Counted from the first letter of the stretch, positions 15,532 through 24,372 are shown. The stretch is DNA of 64,000 nucleotides from an uncultured Lachnospiraceae bacterium (GCA_947564305.1 CANOBT010000011.1:1-64000); one strand, 5' to 3'. Made by a program: numbers and translations. The notes: generated by a model not told the origin, from the sequence alone.

Positions 15532-18177
15532 TCATCTTCTTCTCCCACGAATGAACATCACCGCAAGTACCAATAAGGAAAATCCGCAGGCAAGCAATAA
15601 TACCATGGGAAGATGAAAACCATCCCCGGTCTTTGGAGCAGTTGTTTTTCCTGATGCAGAGGTTTTGTCTGCCGTCCTGGCAACTCTTATTTCGATGCTC
15701 TGGACTTCCTGCGTATCCGTTAAAACAAATTTCATTTCCTTCTCTAACGTATATCCATTTGGCACAGCCATTTCCCGCAGGGTCAGTTCCTCATTGACTG
15801 GAAGCCTCTCCGCACGATACGGCTTACCATCTGTTACCCATTCATGCAGCACATTTCCATCCTTTCTCGTAATCTGTAAAGTAACACCAGAAAGCTCTTT
15901 GCCTGTGGTCTGGTCTTTACTGGAGATATCGATTTTAGAATAGCCATCCTTCATCTCTACCTCTGCCACAGGTTCCTCGCCCGATATTTTAAAATGGATG
16001 TCCGATGCAGATACATAACCTTTTTCATAAGGAGCCTGCTTCTCATGGAAAATATATTCTCCCTCCGGCAGTCCAAAGATTACATGTGATTCCTTTTCAC
16101 TGGTCCATTCTTCCACCAGATTACCTTTCTGATCCAGCACCTGCAGAACCGCACCTTCCAGTGCTTCTCCTGTCAATGCGTCTGTTTTCAGGAAATGGCT
16201 TTCGGTTTCTTTTACGGAATCCTTTTCTGGCTGATCATATACTGTCATCTGCACATCCTCTCCCTTTTCTACCTCTACAGGATAAACATTGGAATCCAGA
16301 ACATAATTCTCTGGTGCTTGGATTTCTTTCAAATAAACCTGCTTTAAGCTGGCATCAATCGGATCACTGACCGACTTTCCATCCTCGTCGGTTGCGGGCA
16401 GTTCCATCAGCAGTTCCTTAGACTGATGGTCGCTATAAATGCCATATACCGCACCTGCAAGGGGCTGGTCGGCATCCTTAGCTTTTTTCAGCAGGCTGAT
16501 CTTCATCGTATGATTTATCTGCCCCAACCAGTTCACGTTGAGTCTGACAGGCGCTGCAGATGGATATTCAGACACTTCAATCTCCTGTTTTCCATCGGCA
16601 GCCAGAGCAAGGAGGCTCCAATCCTCGTTGGCGGAACCATATAAATCTCCGGAGTCATACTGCCCTGTAACATTTCCTTTTGCGGAAAAATAGAAGGAAT
16701 CACCTCCATAAATCTGAATACTGCCATTAGTCATGGATTTCTTTTGGTTCACGTTATAACAGGTCACATCTTCCGGGACATTTAGTTTTACTGAAACCCG
16801 GCTGTCACCTTTCAACTGGATTTCCGGTGTTTTCTGGATATCTCCATCCAGAATGGCATCTACAGAAGTACTGGACAATGACAGGTTCCTGCTTGGCGGA
16901 TTCTCCTGTGCAAATAGGAAATCAATATAAGCCATCACGCCTGCACTTTCCAGTTCTTCTTTACTGCAACCCGTGAGTCCGGCTTCTCCTGCATATGCAT
17001 AATTGACTGCGATATGGGTATATACATATTTTTCTTCCTCGCTTTTTCCTGAAAAATATGTCCCAGTCAGGTCACCGAAACCGTCATATCCATAATATAA
17101 AGCCTTCTGCAGATTCACTTTAGAATCCAGCATAGACTGGATGTCATCTGTCATTTTTGCTGCTGTTTTTTGAGTTGGCACACAGTATGCTGCTTTGTCA
17201 TTGATATGGAACCAATTGATTGCGTACTCTTTGAAATTTTCTATATCTGAGATCGCATCTCCTTTCCCTAAGTTCACAATGGAAGAAGAACTTTCCAAAT
17301 CACTTCCAACTGCGGAAAAAATCATGATCTTTCCTCCTGTGATATCCTCCATCAGCTTATCCAGAGATTCCTTTGCATCTCCTTTTCCGCTGACTGTAAT
17401 CTTCACTTTCGATGTCATCTGCGTAATCCCCTCTGTTTCCGTATCTTCCTTGGATTCTTCATCCTTCTTTGAATCTGCATCATCCTTAGACTCTTCGTCC
17501 GTCTTCGAATCTGTATCATCCTTAGACTCTTCATCCTTCTTCGAATCCGCATCATCCTTGGATTCCTCATCCTTCTTTGAATCTGTATCGTCCTTAGATT
17601 CATCGTCTGGCTTCAAATCTGTATCGTCCTTAGATTCATCGTCTGGCTTCAAATCCGTATCGTCTTTAGATTCCGTATCCTTTTTGGAATCTGCATCATC
17701 TTCCGTCTCCGTATCTGTTTTCTGCTTCTGCCCGCCATTTTCAGATACCTGCGCCGCTCCTTCCGTATCTGTCACCGTAATCTTACGGGTGACTACATAA
17801 CATTCCGACTGGTCTTTTGGCGTCACCAGATAGGTCGCTGTATAAATTCCTGCTTTACCGGACTGGTATTCACTTCCATCATCTCCAATTATCTTATTGA
17901 AAGACACCTCATCCATTTCCGGGTCAAACTGGATTCCTTCCAAACAGGTCCCTACCGAAAAACTCCGGTCTTTCACACTTTTTGTAATGTCCTTCGCCAC
18001 CACACGATGCGCAACCGGAAGAGACTCCTGTACTGAATTTTCCTGTATGGCGGTTTCTTTCTGCTCGTTGGCTCCCTCAGCCGCAGAAACCTGCGCTGCA
18101 TTTCCTACAGAAAGCAGTCCCATCGCCATTGCCAGTCCAAATGCCGCCAATCTTATTTTCCATTTTTTCAATGTCAT
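15532..18177 (-). CDS. Sortase-anchored SpaA/Cna-B surface adhesin
   Basis: 881 residues from the ATG at 18177 (AAAAGGAGAAAGA upstream). In order: signal peptide ending near VSAAEG; a Bacterial-Ig-like segment; an acidic region of about seven 12-residue repeats (SKDDTDSKKDEE); a thioester-domain-like region with AYCVPT, LQKALYYGYDGFGDL and YVYTHIAVNYAY; three Cna-B/SpaA repeats (PLAGAVYGIYSD, ALEGAVLQVLDQKG, ELSGVTLQITRKDG); a sorting signal TAPKTGDGF, a membrane helix and RGRRR. It would be displayed on the wall, and may promote cell contact or adhesion during conjugation. No sortase gene is in the window. At the place where thioester domains carry Gln, this one has His, so covalent activity is unsure. 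Confidence 0.88.
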   Translation of the reverse strand: MTLKKWKIRLAAFGLAMAMGLLSVGNAAQVSAAEGANEQKETAIQENSVQESLPVAHRVVAKDITKSVKDRSFSVGTCLEGIQFDPEMDEVSFNKIIGDDGSEYQSGKAGIYTATYLVTPKDQSECYVVTRKITVTDTEGAAQVSENGGQKQKTDTETEDDADSKKDTESKDDTDLKPDDESKDDTDLKPDDESKDDTDSKKDEESKDDADSKKDEESKDDTDSKTDEESKDDADSKKDEESKEDTETEGITQMTSKVKITVSGKGDAKESLDKLMEDITGGKIMIFSAVGSDLESSSSIVNLGKGDAISDIENFKEYAINWFHINDKAAYCVPTQKTAAKMTDDIQSMLDSKVNLQKALYYGYDGFGDLTGTYFSGKSEEEKYVYTHIAVNYAYAGEAGLTGCSKEELESAGVMAYIDFLFAQENPPSRNLSLSSTSVDAILDGDIQKTPEIQLKGDSRVSVKLNVPEDVTCYNVNQKKSMTNGSIQIYGGDSFYFSAKGNVTGQYDSGDLYGSANEDWSLLALAADGKQEIEVSEYPSAAPVRLNVNWLGQINHTMKISLLKKAKDADQPLAGAVYGIYSDHQSKELLMELPATDEDGKSVSDPIDASLKQVYLKEIQAPENYVLDSNVYPVEVEKGEDVQMTVYDQPEKDSVKETESHFLKTDALTGEALEGAVLQVLDQKGNLVEEWTSEKESHVIFGLPEGEYIFHEKQAPYEKGYVSASDIHFKISGEEPVAEVEMKDGYSKIDISSKDQTTGKELSGVTLQITRKDGNVLHEWVTDGKPYRAERLPVNEELTLREMAVPNGYTLEKEMKFVLTDTQEVQSIEIRVARTADKTSASGKTTAPKTGDGFHLPMVLLLACGFSLLVLAVMFIRGRRR
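17440..17700. repeat. In-frame 36-bp tandem repeats in the adhesin gene
   Basis: About seven copies of a 36-bp unit encoding SKDD(T/A)D(S/L)K(K/P/T)D(E/D)E. Units are nearly identical at DNA level, so copy number could change by slippage or recombination without changing frame. They form an extended acidic stalk ahead of the thioester-like domain. Confidence 0.85.
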
Positions 18178-18207
18178 TTCTTTCTCCTTTTCCATCTAAT
18201 ATCCTGC

Positions 18208-18702
18208 TTATCTAGCAGAATCCTTATGGTTTCTCTTTTTCTCCACTGACTTTTTTCCTCGCCATTTTACTGCCTCCAAGACTGGTTTCTCCGGGATTCC
18301 ATTCTGTCTGCATCCGTCTATAATTCCATTCAGATAAAGATTAGACGGTCTGGCAAAGGAATCTTTATATGGAGAATTCATAATATAAACCATAACATCC
18401 ATCTGCATGCCTCCTTGATTCCTTACACGGATGGTCTCCTTTTCATAAACATGCGGATAACCTTCATATCGATCCAGTCTTTGTTCGCATTCCGGCGTAA
18501 TCTCCCACAGCACCCCTTCCACATAACTGCCTTTTTCTGGAAAGACTGTTGCCACTCCGCACCCGGAGCAGCTTCCACAGAACGCAAGATGGTAATCATC
18601 TAGACGAACATTTTCTACGACCTTTGCATTCGGACACCGATACTCCATCTGATCCAGGTTCATGTTACTGCCATAGGCAAAATATAATTGTTTTTCCGTG
18701 AT
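18208..18702 (-). CDS. Gamma-glutamylcyclotransferase (GGCT) family protein
   Basis: About 165 residues. GGCT-fold hallmarks are present: LYFAYGSNMNLDQMEYRCP at the start, FCGSCSGCGVATVFPEKGS, GVLWEIT and LDRYEGYPHVYEKETI. The family cleaves gamma-glutamyl amines by internal cyclization. The essential YFAYGSN lies upstream of the first in-frame ATG (18663) and there is no ATG, GTG or TTG between it and the upstream stop. A GAGGGTGAG site at about 18706-18714 suggests initiation at an ATC or similar codon near 18702, or a sequence change. It directly follows an amidoligase gene, its usual partner. The C-terminus is basic. Confidence 0.8.
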   Translation of the reverse strand: MTEKQLYFAYGSNMNLDQMEYRCPNAKVVENVRLDDYHLAFCGSCSGCGVATVFPEKGSYVEGVLWEITPECEQRLDRYEGYPHVYEKETIRVRNQGGMQMDVMVYIMNSPYKDSFARPSNLYLNGIIDGCRQNGIPEKPVLEAVKWRGKKSVEKKRNHKDSAR

Positions 18703-18768
18703 TTTCTCACCCTCTTTCTTTATTTTTCCTTCACTATCTCCATTGCATCATTTTTCAGGGCCATAATC

Positions 18769-19716
18769 CTACCGTTCCTCCCTCGCACTATTTCTTTGCA
18801 GACAGCTGTAGGAACTCCTGTCGTACCTCCATGCCCGGTCGCCCTCCAAGTTCTCCAACAGGTGTTCCCGGACATTTTTATATTCAGGACCGATCAGCCC
18901 CAGCCGGAGCAGGAAGGTACGGAAAGTGAAACAGGAATTGTCTGAGATTTCTGTTTTTTTCATATGGGTACATTTCTGATTGATTGCCTGGGCGGAAATA
19001 GCAAGCGCAAGCGTAATGTTCGCCCGTACTTTCCCTGCATGGAGGGTACTCTCAAAGCAGCGCCATTCTAACGTTCCTTTGGAGAACACCGCATGGAGAT
19101 TCAGGGCATAATACCGGGTCCAGTTATAATGCTCCCCACTGCCATCGCCGCCCTCATACCACGCCCGTTTCAGCTTTTCCATGGAAATGTTACTGTTTGG
19201 CATCCGCCGAATCTTCTCCAGAACCATGGGCCGTACCTTCTGGCAGTACTGTTCTTCCCTCCCCGTCTGCACTTTCAGGGCTTTAAACAGGATGTCCTCC
19301 TTGGAATACATAATGGTCAGAGCATTCTTGAGACTTCTTGCCGTATGGTTGGATGCGTCTACATGGACATGCATACCGCAGGACGAATTCACCCTGCCTC
19401 CGTTTCTACGCAGACACCGCACTACCTCCTGCAGCTTTCCCATTTCGTCATAGGTCAGTTTGGGGCTTACCATTTCTGTACGGAACTGATCCAAGGCAGG
19501 AATGAGCCCCCGCTCACTCCGCCGTTGTGGGGTGATACTGACATCCCGCATGAATTTCCATATCTTCCCCTCTCGGTCCTGCACGGCCCAGGAGTCATAA
19601 GACTCCCTGTATTCGATGTCCGTGCCAAACATTTGCGCCACTGCTTCCGCAGCATTCATTCGAGTGATCCCTGTCATCTCAATCTCCGTCCCGTAGAACT
19701 GTTCTTTCAGATCCAT
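18769..19716 (-). CDS. Amidoligase family enzyme (glutamine synthetase-like fold)
   Basis: 315 residues with GGGGGAACCGA before the ATG. It matches the putative amidoligase (COOH-NH2 ligase) family: FYGTEIEMTGITR with the first metal-binding Glu, WKFMRDVSI, LIPALDQFRTEMVSP with another acidic pair, SCGMHVHVDASNHT and GTLEWRCFESTLHAGKV. Such enzymes are predicted to use ATP to join an amine to a carboxyl group, forming a peptide-like bond. They are often encoded beside a GGCT protein, as here, which could undo the bond. The target is unknown; the next gene is the wall-anchored adhesin. Confidence 0.85.
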   Translation of the reverse strand: MDLKEQFYGTEIEMTGITRMNAAEAVAQMFGTDIEYRESYDSWAVQDREGKIWKFMRDVSITPQRRSERGLIPALDQFRTEMVSPKLTYDEMGKLQEVVRCLRRNGGRVNSSCGMHVHVDASNHTARSLKNALTIMYSKEDILFKALKVQTGREEQYCQKVRPMVLEKIRRMPNSNISMEKLKRAWYEGGDGSGEHYNWTRYYALNLHAVFSKGTLEWRCFESTLHAGKVRANITLALAISAQAINQKCTHMKKTEISDNSCFTFRTFLLRLGLIGPEYKNVREHLLENLEGDRAWRYDRSSYSCLQRNSAREER

Positions 19717-19746
19717 TCGGTTCCCCCTTTATTTTCCTGCCCATAC

Positions 19747-20955
19747 TCAGACAGGAACTTCCTGCTTCAACAGCGTGTCAACGTCCCGAAGGTTCCTGCC
19801 AATTGCCTCGATGACATTCACCGTCACGCCATTCCCTGCCTGCTTATAGAGCTGGCAGTCGGATGTGTCCGTAATGATCCGGTCAATCTGTTCATCATGA
19901 TAACCCTGCAGACGTAGGCATTCCCGCGGGGTCAGCCTGCGTATCCTCCCATGGTATGAAACTCCATGCCGGTCGGTTGCCGTAATGGTGAACATTGGCT
20001 CTTCTGGTCCCTTCATCCTGCGGCCGTTCTGCCGGACGCTTTTCTTAGCCGGGGTCAGCACAGCCCTCGGGCCGGTTTCCGGCTGTTGGGCAGGCTGGTC
20101 AGCAAAGTGCAGCGTCCCCTGCTGGCTCCCGGTGGTGAGGGTATGGGCAATCCCATGCCCCACACGCCCCCGTCTGCTGTTCAGGCTGGCATACCCCAGG
20201 TCGATGCTGTCACCCGGATATGCCATCTTATAGCCTTTCCGGGTCGCCTCCTTGATGGGGACTCCCATCTCATAAAGCCCCGTCTTCCCGCCCATGCCGC
20301 CTGCCTGCGCTGTCAGGGTGCAGCTTAATCCTTCCGGGTCATAGACCCTTTTTCCCTGGTTTCCGGGTATGCGCTGTATAAGAGCTGTTCCGTTTGTTTC
20401 CGGGACAGGAAGTATTTTTCCGGCACATCTTCCATCAAGATATCCGACAATGTACACCCGTTTCCTTGACTGGGGGACTCCGAAATCCTTGCTGTTAAGC
20501 ACCTTCCATTCCACATGGTACCCCAGCTCCCAAAGCGTGCTGAGGATGGTGTGGAACGTCCTCCCCTTGTCATGCGATAACAGTCCGGGAACATTTTCAA
20601 GGAGAAAATAAGCAGGCCGTCCGGCTTCAACCAGTCTGGCAATCTCAAAGAACAGAGTTCCCCTCGCGTCCGCAAATCCTCCCCGTTTTCCTGCGATGGA
20701 GAATGCCTGGCAGGGAAACCCTGCGCACAGTAGATCAAAGCCTGGCATTCTTCCAGTTTCAATTGCTCTCGCATCGTCACAAAACCACTCCCCTTCCGTA
20801 TCAAACAATTTCCGGTAGTTCTTATCCGCATGGGCATCCACTTCACAGTGCCCCACACATGTGAACCCGCCTGCCCGGTTCAGTCCTTCACGGAATCCGC
20901 CAATCCCGCTGAATAAATCAAAAAATCGAATTGTTCCGGTTACCACCCCTTCCAT
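19747..20955 (-). CDS. DNA (cytosine-5) methyltransferase
   Basis: 402 residues with the C5 motif order intact: FDLFSGIGGFREGL (SAM binding), LLCAGFPCQAFSIAGKRGGF with the catalytic Cys, FLLENVPGLLSHDKG (ENV), FGVPQSRKRVYIVGY, then a target-recognition region and RRLTPRECLRLQGYHD plus QAGNGVTVNVIEAIG. It methylates cytosine C5 in a site that cannot be read here. No restriction enzyme gene is near. Together with the N-type methyltransferase at 9917-10738 it probably gives the ICE two layers of self-modification. Start: ATG at 20955, without a strong ribosome site. Confidence 0.92.
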   Translation of the reverse strand: MEGVVTGTIRFFDLFSGIGGFREGLNRAGGFTCVGHCEVDAHADKNYRKLFDTEGEWFCDDARAIETGRMPGFDLLCAGFPCQAFSIAGKRGGFADARGTLFFEIARLVEAGRPAYFLLENVPGLLSHDKGRTFHTILSTLWELGYHVEWKVLNSKDFGVPQSRKRVYIVGYLDGRCAGKILPVPETNGTALIQRIPGNQGKRVYDPEGLSCTLTAQAGGMGGKTGLYEMGVPIKEATRKGYKMAYPGDSIDLGYASLNSRRGRVGHGIAHTLTTGSQQGTLHFADQPAQQPETGPRAVLTPAKKSVRQNGRRMKGPEEPMFTITATDRHGVSYHGRIRRLTPRECLRLQGYHDEQIDRIITDTSDCQLYKQAGNGVTVNVIEAIGRNLRDVDTLLKQEVPV

Positions 20956-20965
20956 TTGTATAAAA

Positions 20966-20995
20966 AAACGGCATGGAGTTTATTCCATACCGTTT
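20966..20995 (-). terminator. Rho-independent terminator after the RHH protein gene
   Basis: AAACGGCATGGA pairs with TCCATACCGTTT (one mismatch) around a 6-nt loop, and the minus strand continues with TTTTTTT. It lies between the RHH gene stop and the C5 methyltransferase start, and would limit read-through from the partition module. Confidence 0.8.
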
Positions 20996-21088
20996 CTTAC
21001 ATAAAAATATATATTTCGTTCTATCCTCTGATTCTGAGTCTATCCTTCTGTTGCTGTATCTTCCGCTTCCTGCCTGGCACCATCCACG

Positions 21089-21670
21089 TTAGGCGATTTT
21101 CGATTCCAGTGCTTCTTCCGTTTGGGCCTCTGCCTCTCCAGGTTCTGTTTTTGCTGAATCTTCAGGTTCTGTCGCATCCTCTTCCGTTTCCGCTGTTTGC
21201 TCTGAATCTTCTGGTTCCGATTCTATTGGTTCTCCGGATTCTTCCGCTTCTTCAGGTCTTGCTGTTTCTTCAGATTCCTTTCCCTCTGTGATTCTTTCCC
21301 CTTCTGGTTCCACAGGCTCTTCCTTGATTCCTGTTTCTTCCTCCGGTGCCTCAGCCGCTTTTCCTGCCTCAAACTCTGCCTCACTTTCTTCTACCGCCCT
21401 TTCTATCAGTGCGATCAGGAAATCTTTTTGCTTGCATCCCTTCTTTGCTACCGCTGCTTTAAGCCTTGCGAAAAGTTCCTCCGATACTTGTACTGCCAAT
21501 GTCCTTCCTACTCCTGCCATGCTGGTGTGTCCTCCTTTTTCTCTGAAATGTTCTTCAATGACTTCCTGTATGAACTGCTGTGTGCTGATCTCCCTCTGCT
21601 CAATTTCCTGCCTTACTTTCGTATGCAGCTCCAGTGGAATCTTTCCGCAGATGTTTTTCATCTCTGCCAT
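21089..21670 (-). CDS. Ribbon-helix-helix-like DNA-binding protein with acidic tail
   Basis: 193 residues; AAAAGGAGG precedes the ATG. Two similar short segments, ICGKIPLELHTKVRQEIEQR and LAVQVSEELFARLKAAVAKK, each look like a strand plus two helices of the ribbon-helix-helix type, and each is followed by an acidic helix. From residue about 105 the protein is a low-complexity Glu/Pro/Ser tail (EEPVEPEGERITEGKES onward). A double RHH could bind a paired operator or centromere; the tail might mimic DNA or recruit partners. It lies next to the ParM/ParR genes. Exact family not recognised. Confidence 0.6.
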   Translation of the reverse strand: MAEMKNICGKIPLELHTKVRQEIEQREISTQQFIQEVIEEHFREKGGHTSMAGVGRTLAVQVSEELFARLKAAVAKKGCKQKDFLIALIERAVEESEAEFEAGKAAEAPEEETGIKEEPVEPEGERITEGKESEETARPEEAEESGEPIESEPEDSEQTAETEEDATEPEDSAKTEPGEAEAQTEEALESKIA

Positions 21671-21832
21671 GTGTTGGTTCCTCCTTTTCTTTTGTTACAT
21701 ACAGGATACTCAAAAAGCGCATGCATATCCATTCACCATACCCAACAAAGATGGAGCCCACAAATGCAGCATATCTGACAAGGGTTTCTTTTGATTAATC
21801 ACTCAAAACTGCACCACCTCCTTTCCGCAGTT

Positions 21833-22168
21833 TCATTCCATCCGGGACAGAAAGTCCAGCATCTGCGCCGGAATCTCCGGTTCTTGAACTACCCCATCTT
21901 CTGCTACCGATAATTCCTCTAGCCTGCTCCCTTTGAGTTCCTCCCGAACAGTCTTTTGGAACATTTCTTCCAGCCTGAGCTTTTTAAGTTCTTCCCGAAC
22001 AATCCTCCGAAGCATTTCTTCTAACCTGGAAGTCAAGTCCTCATGTAAGATTGCCCGCACCAGGTAAGAGTTTTTCTGCCCTTCCGGAACACTTTTTAGA
22101 ATCTCCCAAGCCCGCCGATGCTCCGGGTTCTCTGGATTCGGCCGGAAGGAAAACAACAGGCGATTCAC
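21833..22168 (-). CDS. ParR-like centromere-binding protein
   Basis: 111 residues, starting with a GTG that overlaps the stop of the ParM gene, so the two are coupled. The N-terminus RLLFSFRPNPENPEHRRAW followed by QKNSYLVRAIL fits the RHH region of ParR/StbB adaptor proteins. The middle has two near-repeats (LEEMLRRIVREELKKLR and LEEMFQKTVREELKGSR), probably helical. ParR binds a centromere-like repeat and links it to ParM filaments. Identification rests mainly on gene order plus a weak sequence pattern. Confidence 0.65.
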   Translation of the reverse strand: MNRLLFSFRPNPENPEHRRAWEILKSVPEGQKNSYLVRAILHEDLTSRLEEMLRRIVREELKKLRLEEMFQKTVREELKGSRLEELSVAEDGVVQEPEIPAQMLDFLSRME

Positions 22169-23073
22169 GGTTCCATCATCTGCTCAGCGATCCGTTCATA
22201 CCCTGCGGCATTGGCATGCACATCGGTCAGGAAAATCGCCCGACACAGCCCGTCCTGCGGCTCTACGTGGCGTTCAATGATGGAGGCCCCGCCTCCCATA
22301 AACACCACCGGAATCGCCCGAAAATCAAAGCCTGCCTCCATAATAGAAGACAAAACCTGCTCCGTATAAATCCGTCCTTGGCGGCAAACCATCTCCTTAG
22401 CCGTCTCATCCATGCTGCAGGAGCTTCCATTCAGAACACGCTCAATCTGGATGTCCGTTACAGACAGTCCCGTCCTACGGCGGATCTGCTCCATGGCCTC
22501 ATCCATACACCGGATGACTCCCAGTTCCAGGCTGCGGCAGGTAGCAGCATTAGGAACAGCATTGTCCAACCGCATCAGATCTACGGTCCATCCACCGATA
22601 TCCACAAGCAGGACAGAAGGCTCTCCCTTCACATACTCCGGGTGCAGCGCAATGGCGGAATACCCCTGTGGGAACAGCTTTACATCCCGAATCCATATCC
22701 GGTATTCCTCCCCTTCATATTGAAAGCCGAGAGGCCGCTCTTTCCGCAGAAAATATTTCTGGAACGCCTGCTTCTCTCTTCCAAAACCTGCTAACGGAAG
22801 TCCCGCCGCAAGGACAATCTCCATCCGTTTCTCCGCATTCCGATACCGGAGTTCCTGCGCCAACGCCGCCATGGTCAGGAGATAATAATTGTCATTCACG
22901 GTCTTATCCTTCAATAATGCCTGCCGCCCGGTACCGCAGACATAATATTTTCCCTCGTATTGCAGGACATTCTGCATGGTGTATGGCTCATAATCATAGG
23001 CCGCAAGCCCGCTTGGGAACACCACATGCGCCCCCTTAATGGCATAAAATCCATGGTCGATTCCAATTACCAT
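22165..23073 (-). CDS. ParM/StbA-type actin-like ATPase
   Basis: 302 residues from ATG 23073 (GGAAG eight bases upstream; ATG 23079 is an alternative). Actin-fold marks are VIGIDHGFYAIKG (phosphate 1), LLVDIGGWTVDLM (phosphate 2) and VVFMGGGASIIERHV (adenosine loop). ParM polymerises with ATP and pushes plasmid copies apart. In an ICE it would stabilise a replicating circular form. Together with ParR it forms a type II partition cassette at the upstream end of the ICE operon. A centromere is not obvious, but the array at 15236-15434 is one candidate. Confidence 0.85.
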   Translation of the reverse strand: MVIGIDHGFYAIKGAHVVFPSGLAAYDYEPYTMQNVLQYEGKYYVCGTGRQALLKDKTVNDNYYLLTMAALAQELRYRNAEKRMEIVLAAGLPLAGFGREKQAFQKYFLRKERPLGFQYEGEEYRIWIRDVKLFPQGYSAIALHPEYVKGEPSVLLVDIGGWTVDLMRLDNAVPNAATCRSLELGVIRCMDEAMEQIRRRTGLSVTDIQIERVLNGSSCSMDETAKEMVCRQGRIYTEQVLSSIMEAGFDFRAIPVVFMGGGASIIERHVEPQDGLCRAIFLTDVHANAAGYERIAEQMMEP

Positions 23074-23266
23074 GGGCATCACTTCCTTTCTATATTCTAT
23101 TATCATTTTGTGTGGATTCTGGTCTGAAACATTCTTTTGAATGGAAAGACTCCCGTAAGAGAACATGACGTTTTCAAACACTTTTCAAGGAACTCCTTGG
23201 GGGAGAAAGTATAAATAGGGAAGAATGAGAACGTTGGAACCTCGTTTTTTTCCAGCCCGGTAGTGG

Positions 23267-23581
23267 TTACTTCCCCTTGGAAGCCGGCCGCTCTTCGGCC
23301 GACCCGTATACGAGGGTATGATCCCTGACCCTTGCGTAATGGATGATCCGTATCCGCTTCTGCCGTTCCCTTTCCCGCATCTGACGGTACGCTTCACCTG
23401 ACAAAAAGAGGCGGCAATAGTCGCCCGGATTTCCATAGGATTCCTGGCTTCCTAAGATCCGAAACTCCAACATATAATCTGTATCTTTGTCATACCGTTT
23501 TTCGCATAAAATCCGGTCTCCCTTCATATAATCTGCTTCCTGAACCTCTCTTGCGATTGCCAGAAGCTCAAATACACTCAT
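23267..23581 (-). CDS. Hypothetical ICE protein
   Basis: About 104 residues from ATG 23581; a TTG at 23587 has better spacing from GGGAGG and is equally possible. It is a compact, charged protein: FELLAIAREVQEADYMKGD, then YMLEFRILGSQESYGNPGDY and REREEQKRIRIIHYA-like basic stretches ending in ASKGK. No domain recognised, no membrane segment. It lies 190 bp upstream of the ParM gene, on the same strand. Confidence 0.5.
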   Translation of the reverse strand: MSVFELLAIAREVQEADYMKGDRILCEKRYDKDTDYMLEFRILGSQESYGNPGDYCRLFLSGEAYRQMRERERQKRIRIIHYARVRDHTLVYGSAEERPASKGK

Positions 23582-23751
23582 TTCCAAACCACTTACCTCC
23601 CTGCTGAATGAAAAATATTTTCTATAAGTATCCATCTTCTATCAGAACAAAGCCCTGCATAAATCATACAGTCCTAAATAAAACCGCATCGTCTATTACA
23701 GGGTCAAAGATCAGGTAAAATCTACCATCCTTGTTCTCCTTATGAATTCGG

Positions 23752-24372
23752 TTATTCTTCCGGTTCCCTCCGTGAGATTAACAGCCTCTCTACCGAAGCC
23801 TGGTATAAGAGTTTGTTGAACATAAGCCACCGTCCGTTAACTGCATCCACATATCTGTCAATGGCCTCTCGCAAGTGTTTCGTTTTCTTGATATCGGAAA
23901 CCTTTTTCTGTGCTTCCGCCTCCATTTCCACTCTTGCCCTGTACTCCGGATTCTCTGACCGTAACATCTGGTCTGCCTCTTCTACCTGATTCTCAGCCAT
24001 CAGATCAAAAAGCTGATGAATCCTGTTTTCTCCCCTTTCCTGCTCTCCCTCCTTATGAAGGCCAAACTCCTGCAGTCCTGGAATGTGCATGGCCTGTCCT
24101 AAGTAATAATGGTATTCTCGAAGCAGAAACTCTGACCGCTCCCGCAGGTTCAAATATTCCATAATCGCATGATGTTCTTCCGCCGTTACTTCCATAGCTC
24201 CCTCTTCATTCAAAAATGGAACAATCGCAGGATATTTCTCCGCCAGTTTTTCCTGTTTCGTAAGGATAGCTTCAAACTCAGAATGATTTTCTTTCAGGTA
24301 AGCCACCACCTTCCGGTCTACCCACAACGCAAGTGCCTCCGCCCATTGTTCCTCTCTGTCTCCTCTTAGCAT
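23752..24372 (-). CDS. Hypothetical helical ICE protein
   Basis: 206 residues from ATG 24372, which follows AAAGGAGAATCAGGAG. It is almost entirely alpha-helical and charged by eye: WAEALALWVDRKVVAYLKEN, TAEEHHAIMEYLNLRERSEF and HLREAIDRYVDAVNGRWLMF. There are no cysteines for metal, no signal peptide and no named domain. It begins the ICE block after a 298-bp gap that contains a diverged repeat (24411-24475). Function unknown. Confidence 0.55.
   Translation of the reverse strand: MLRGDREEQWAEALALWVDRKVVAYLKENHSEFEAILTKQEKLAEKYPAIVPFLNEEGAMEVTAEEHHAIMEYLNLRERSEFLLREYHYYLGQAMHIPGLQEFGLHKEGEQERGENRIHQLFDLMAENQVEEADQMLRSENPEYRARVEMEAEAQKKVSDIKKTKHLREAIDRYVDAVNGRWLMFNKLLYQASVERLLISRREPEE

Noticed and set aside
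17440..17700. 36-bp repeats that look like a CRISPR array by period
   Set aside because: They are contiguous, in frame, encode acidic SKDD units in the adhesin, and have no spacers.
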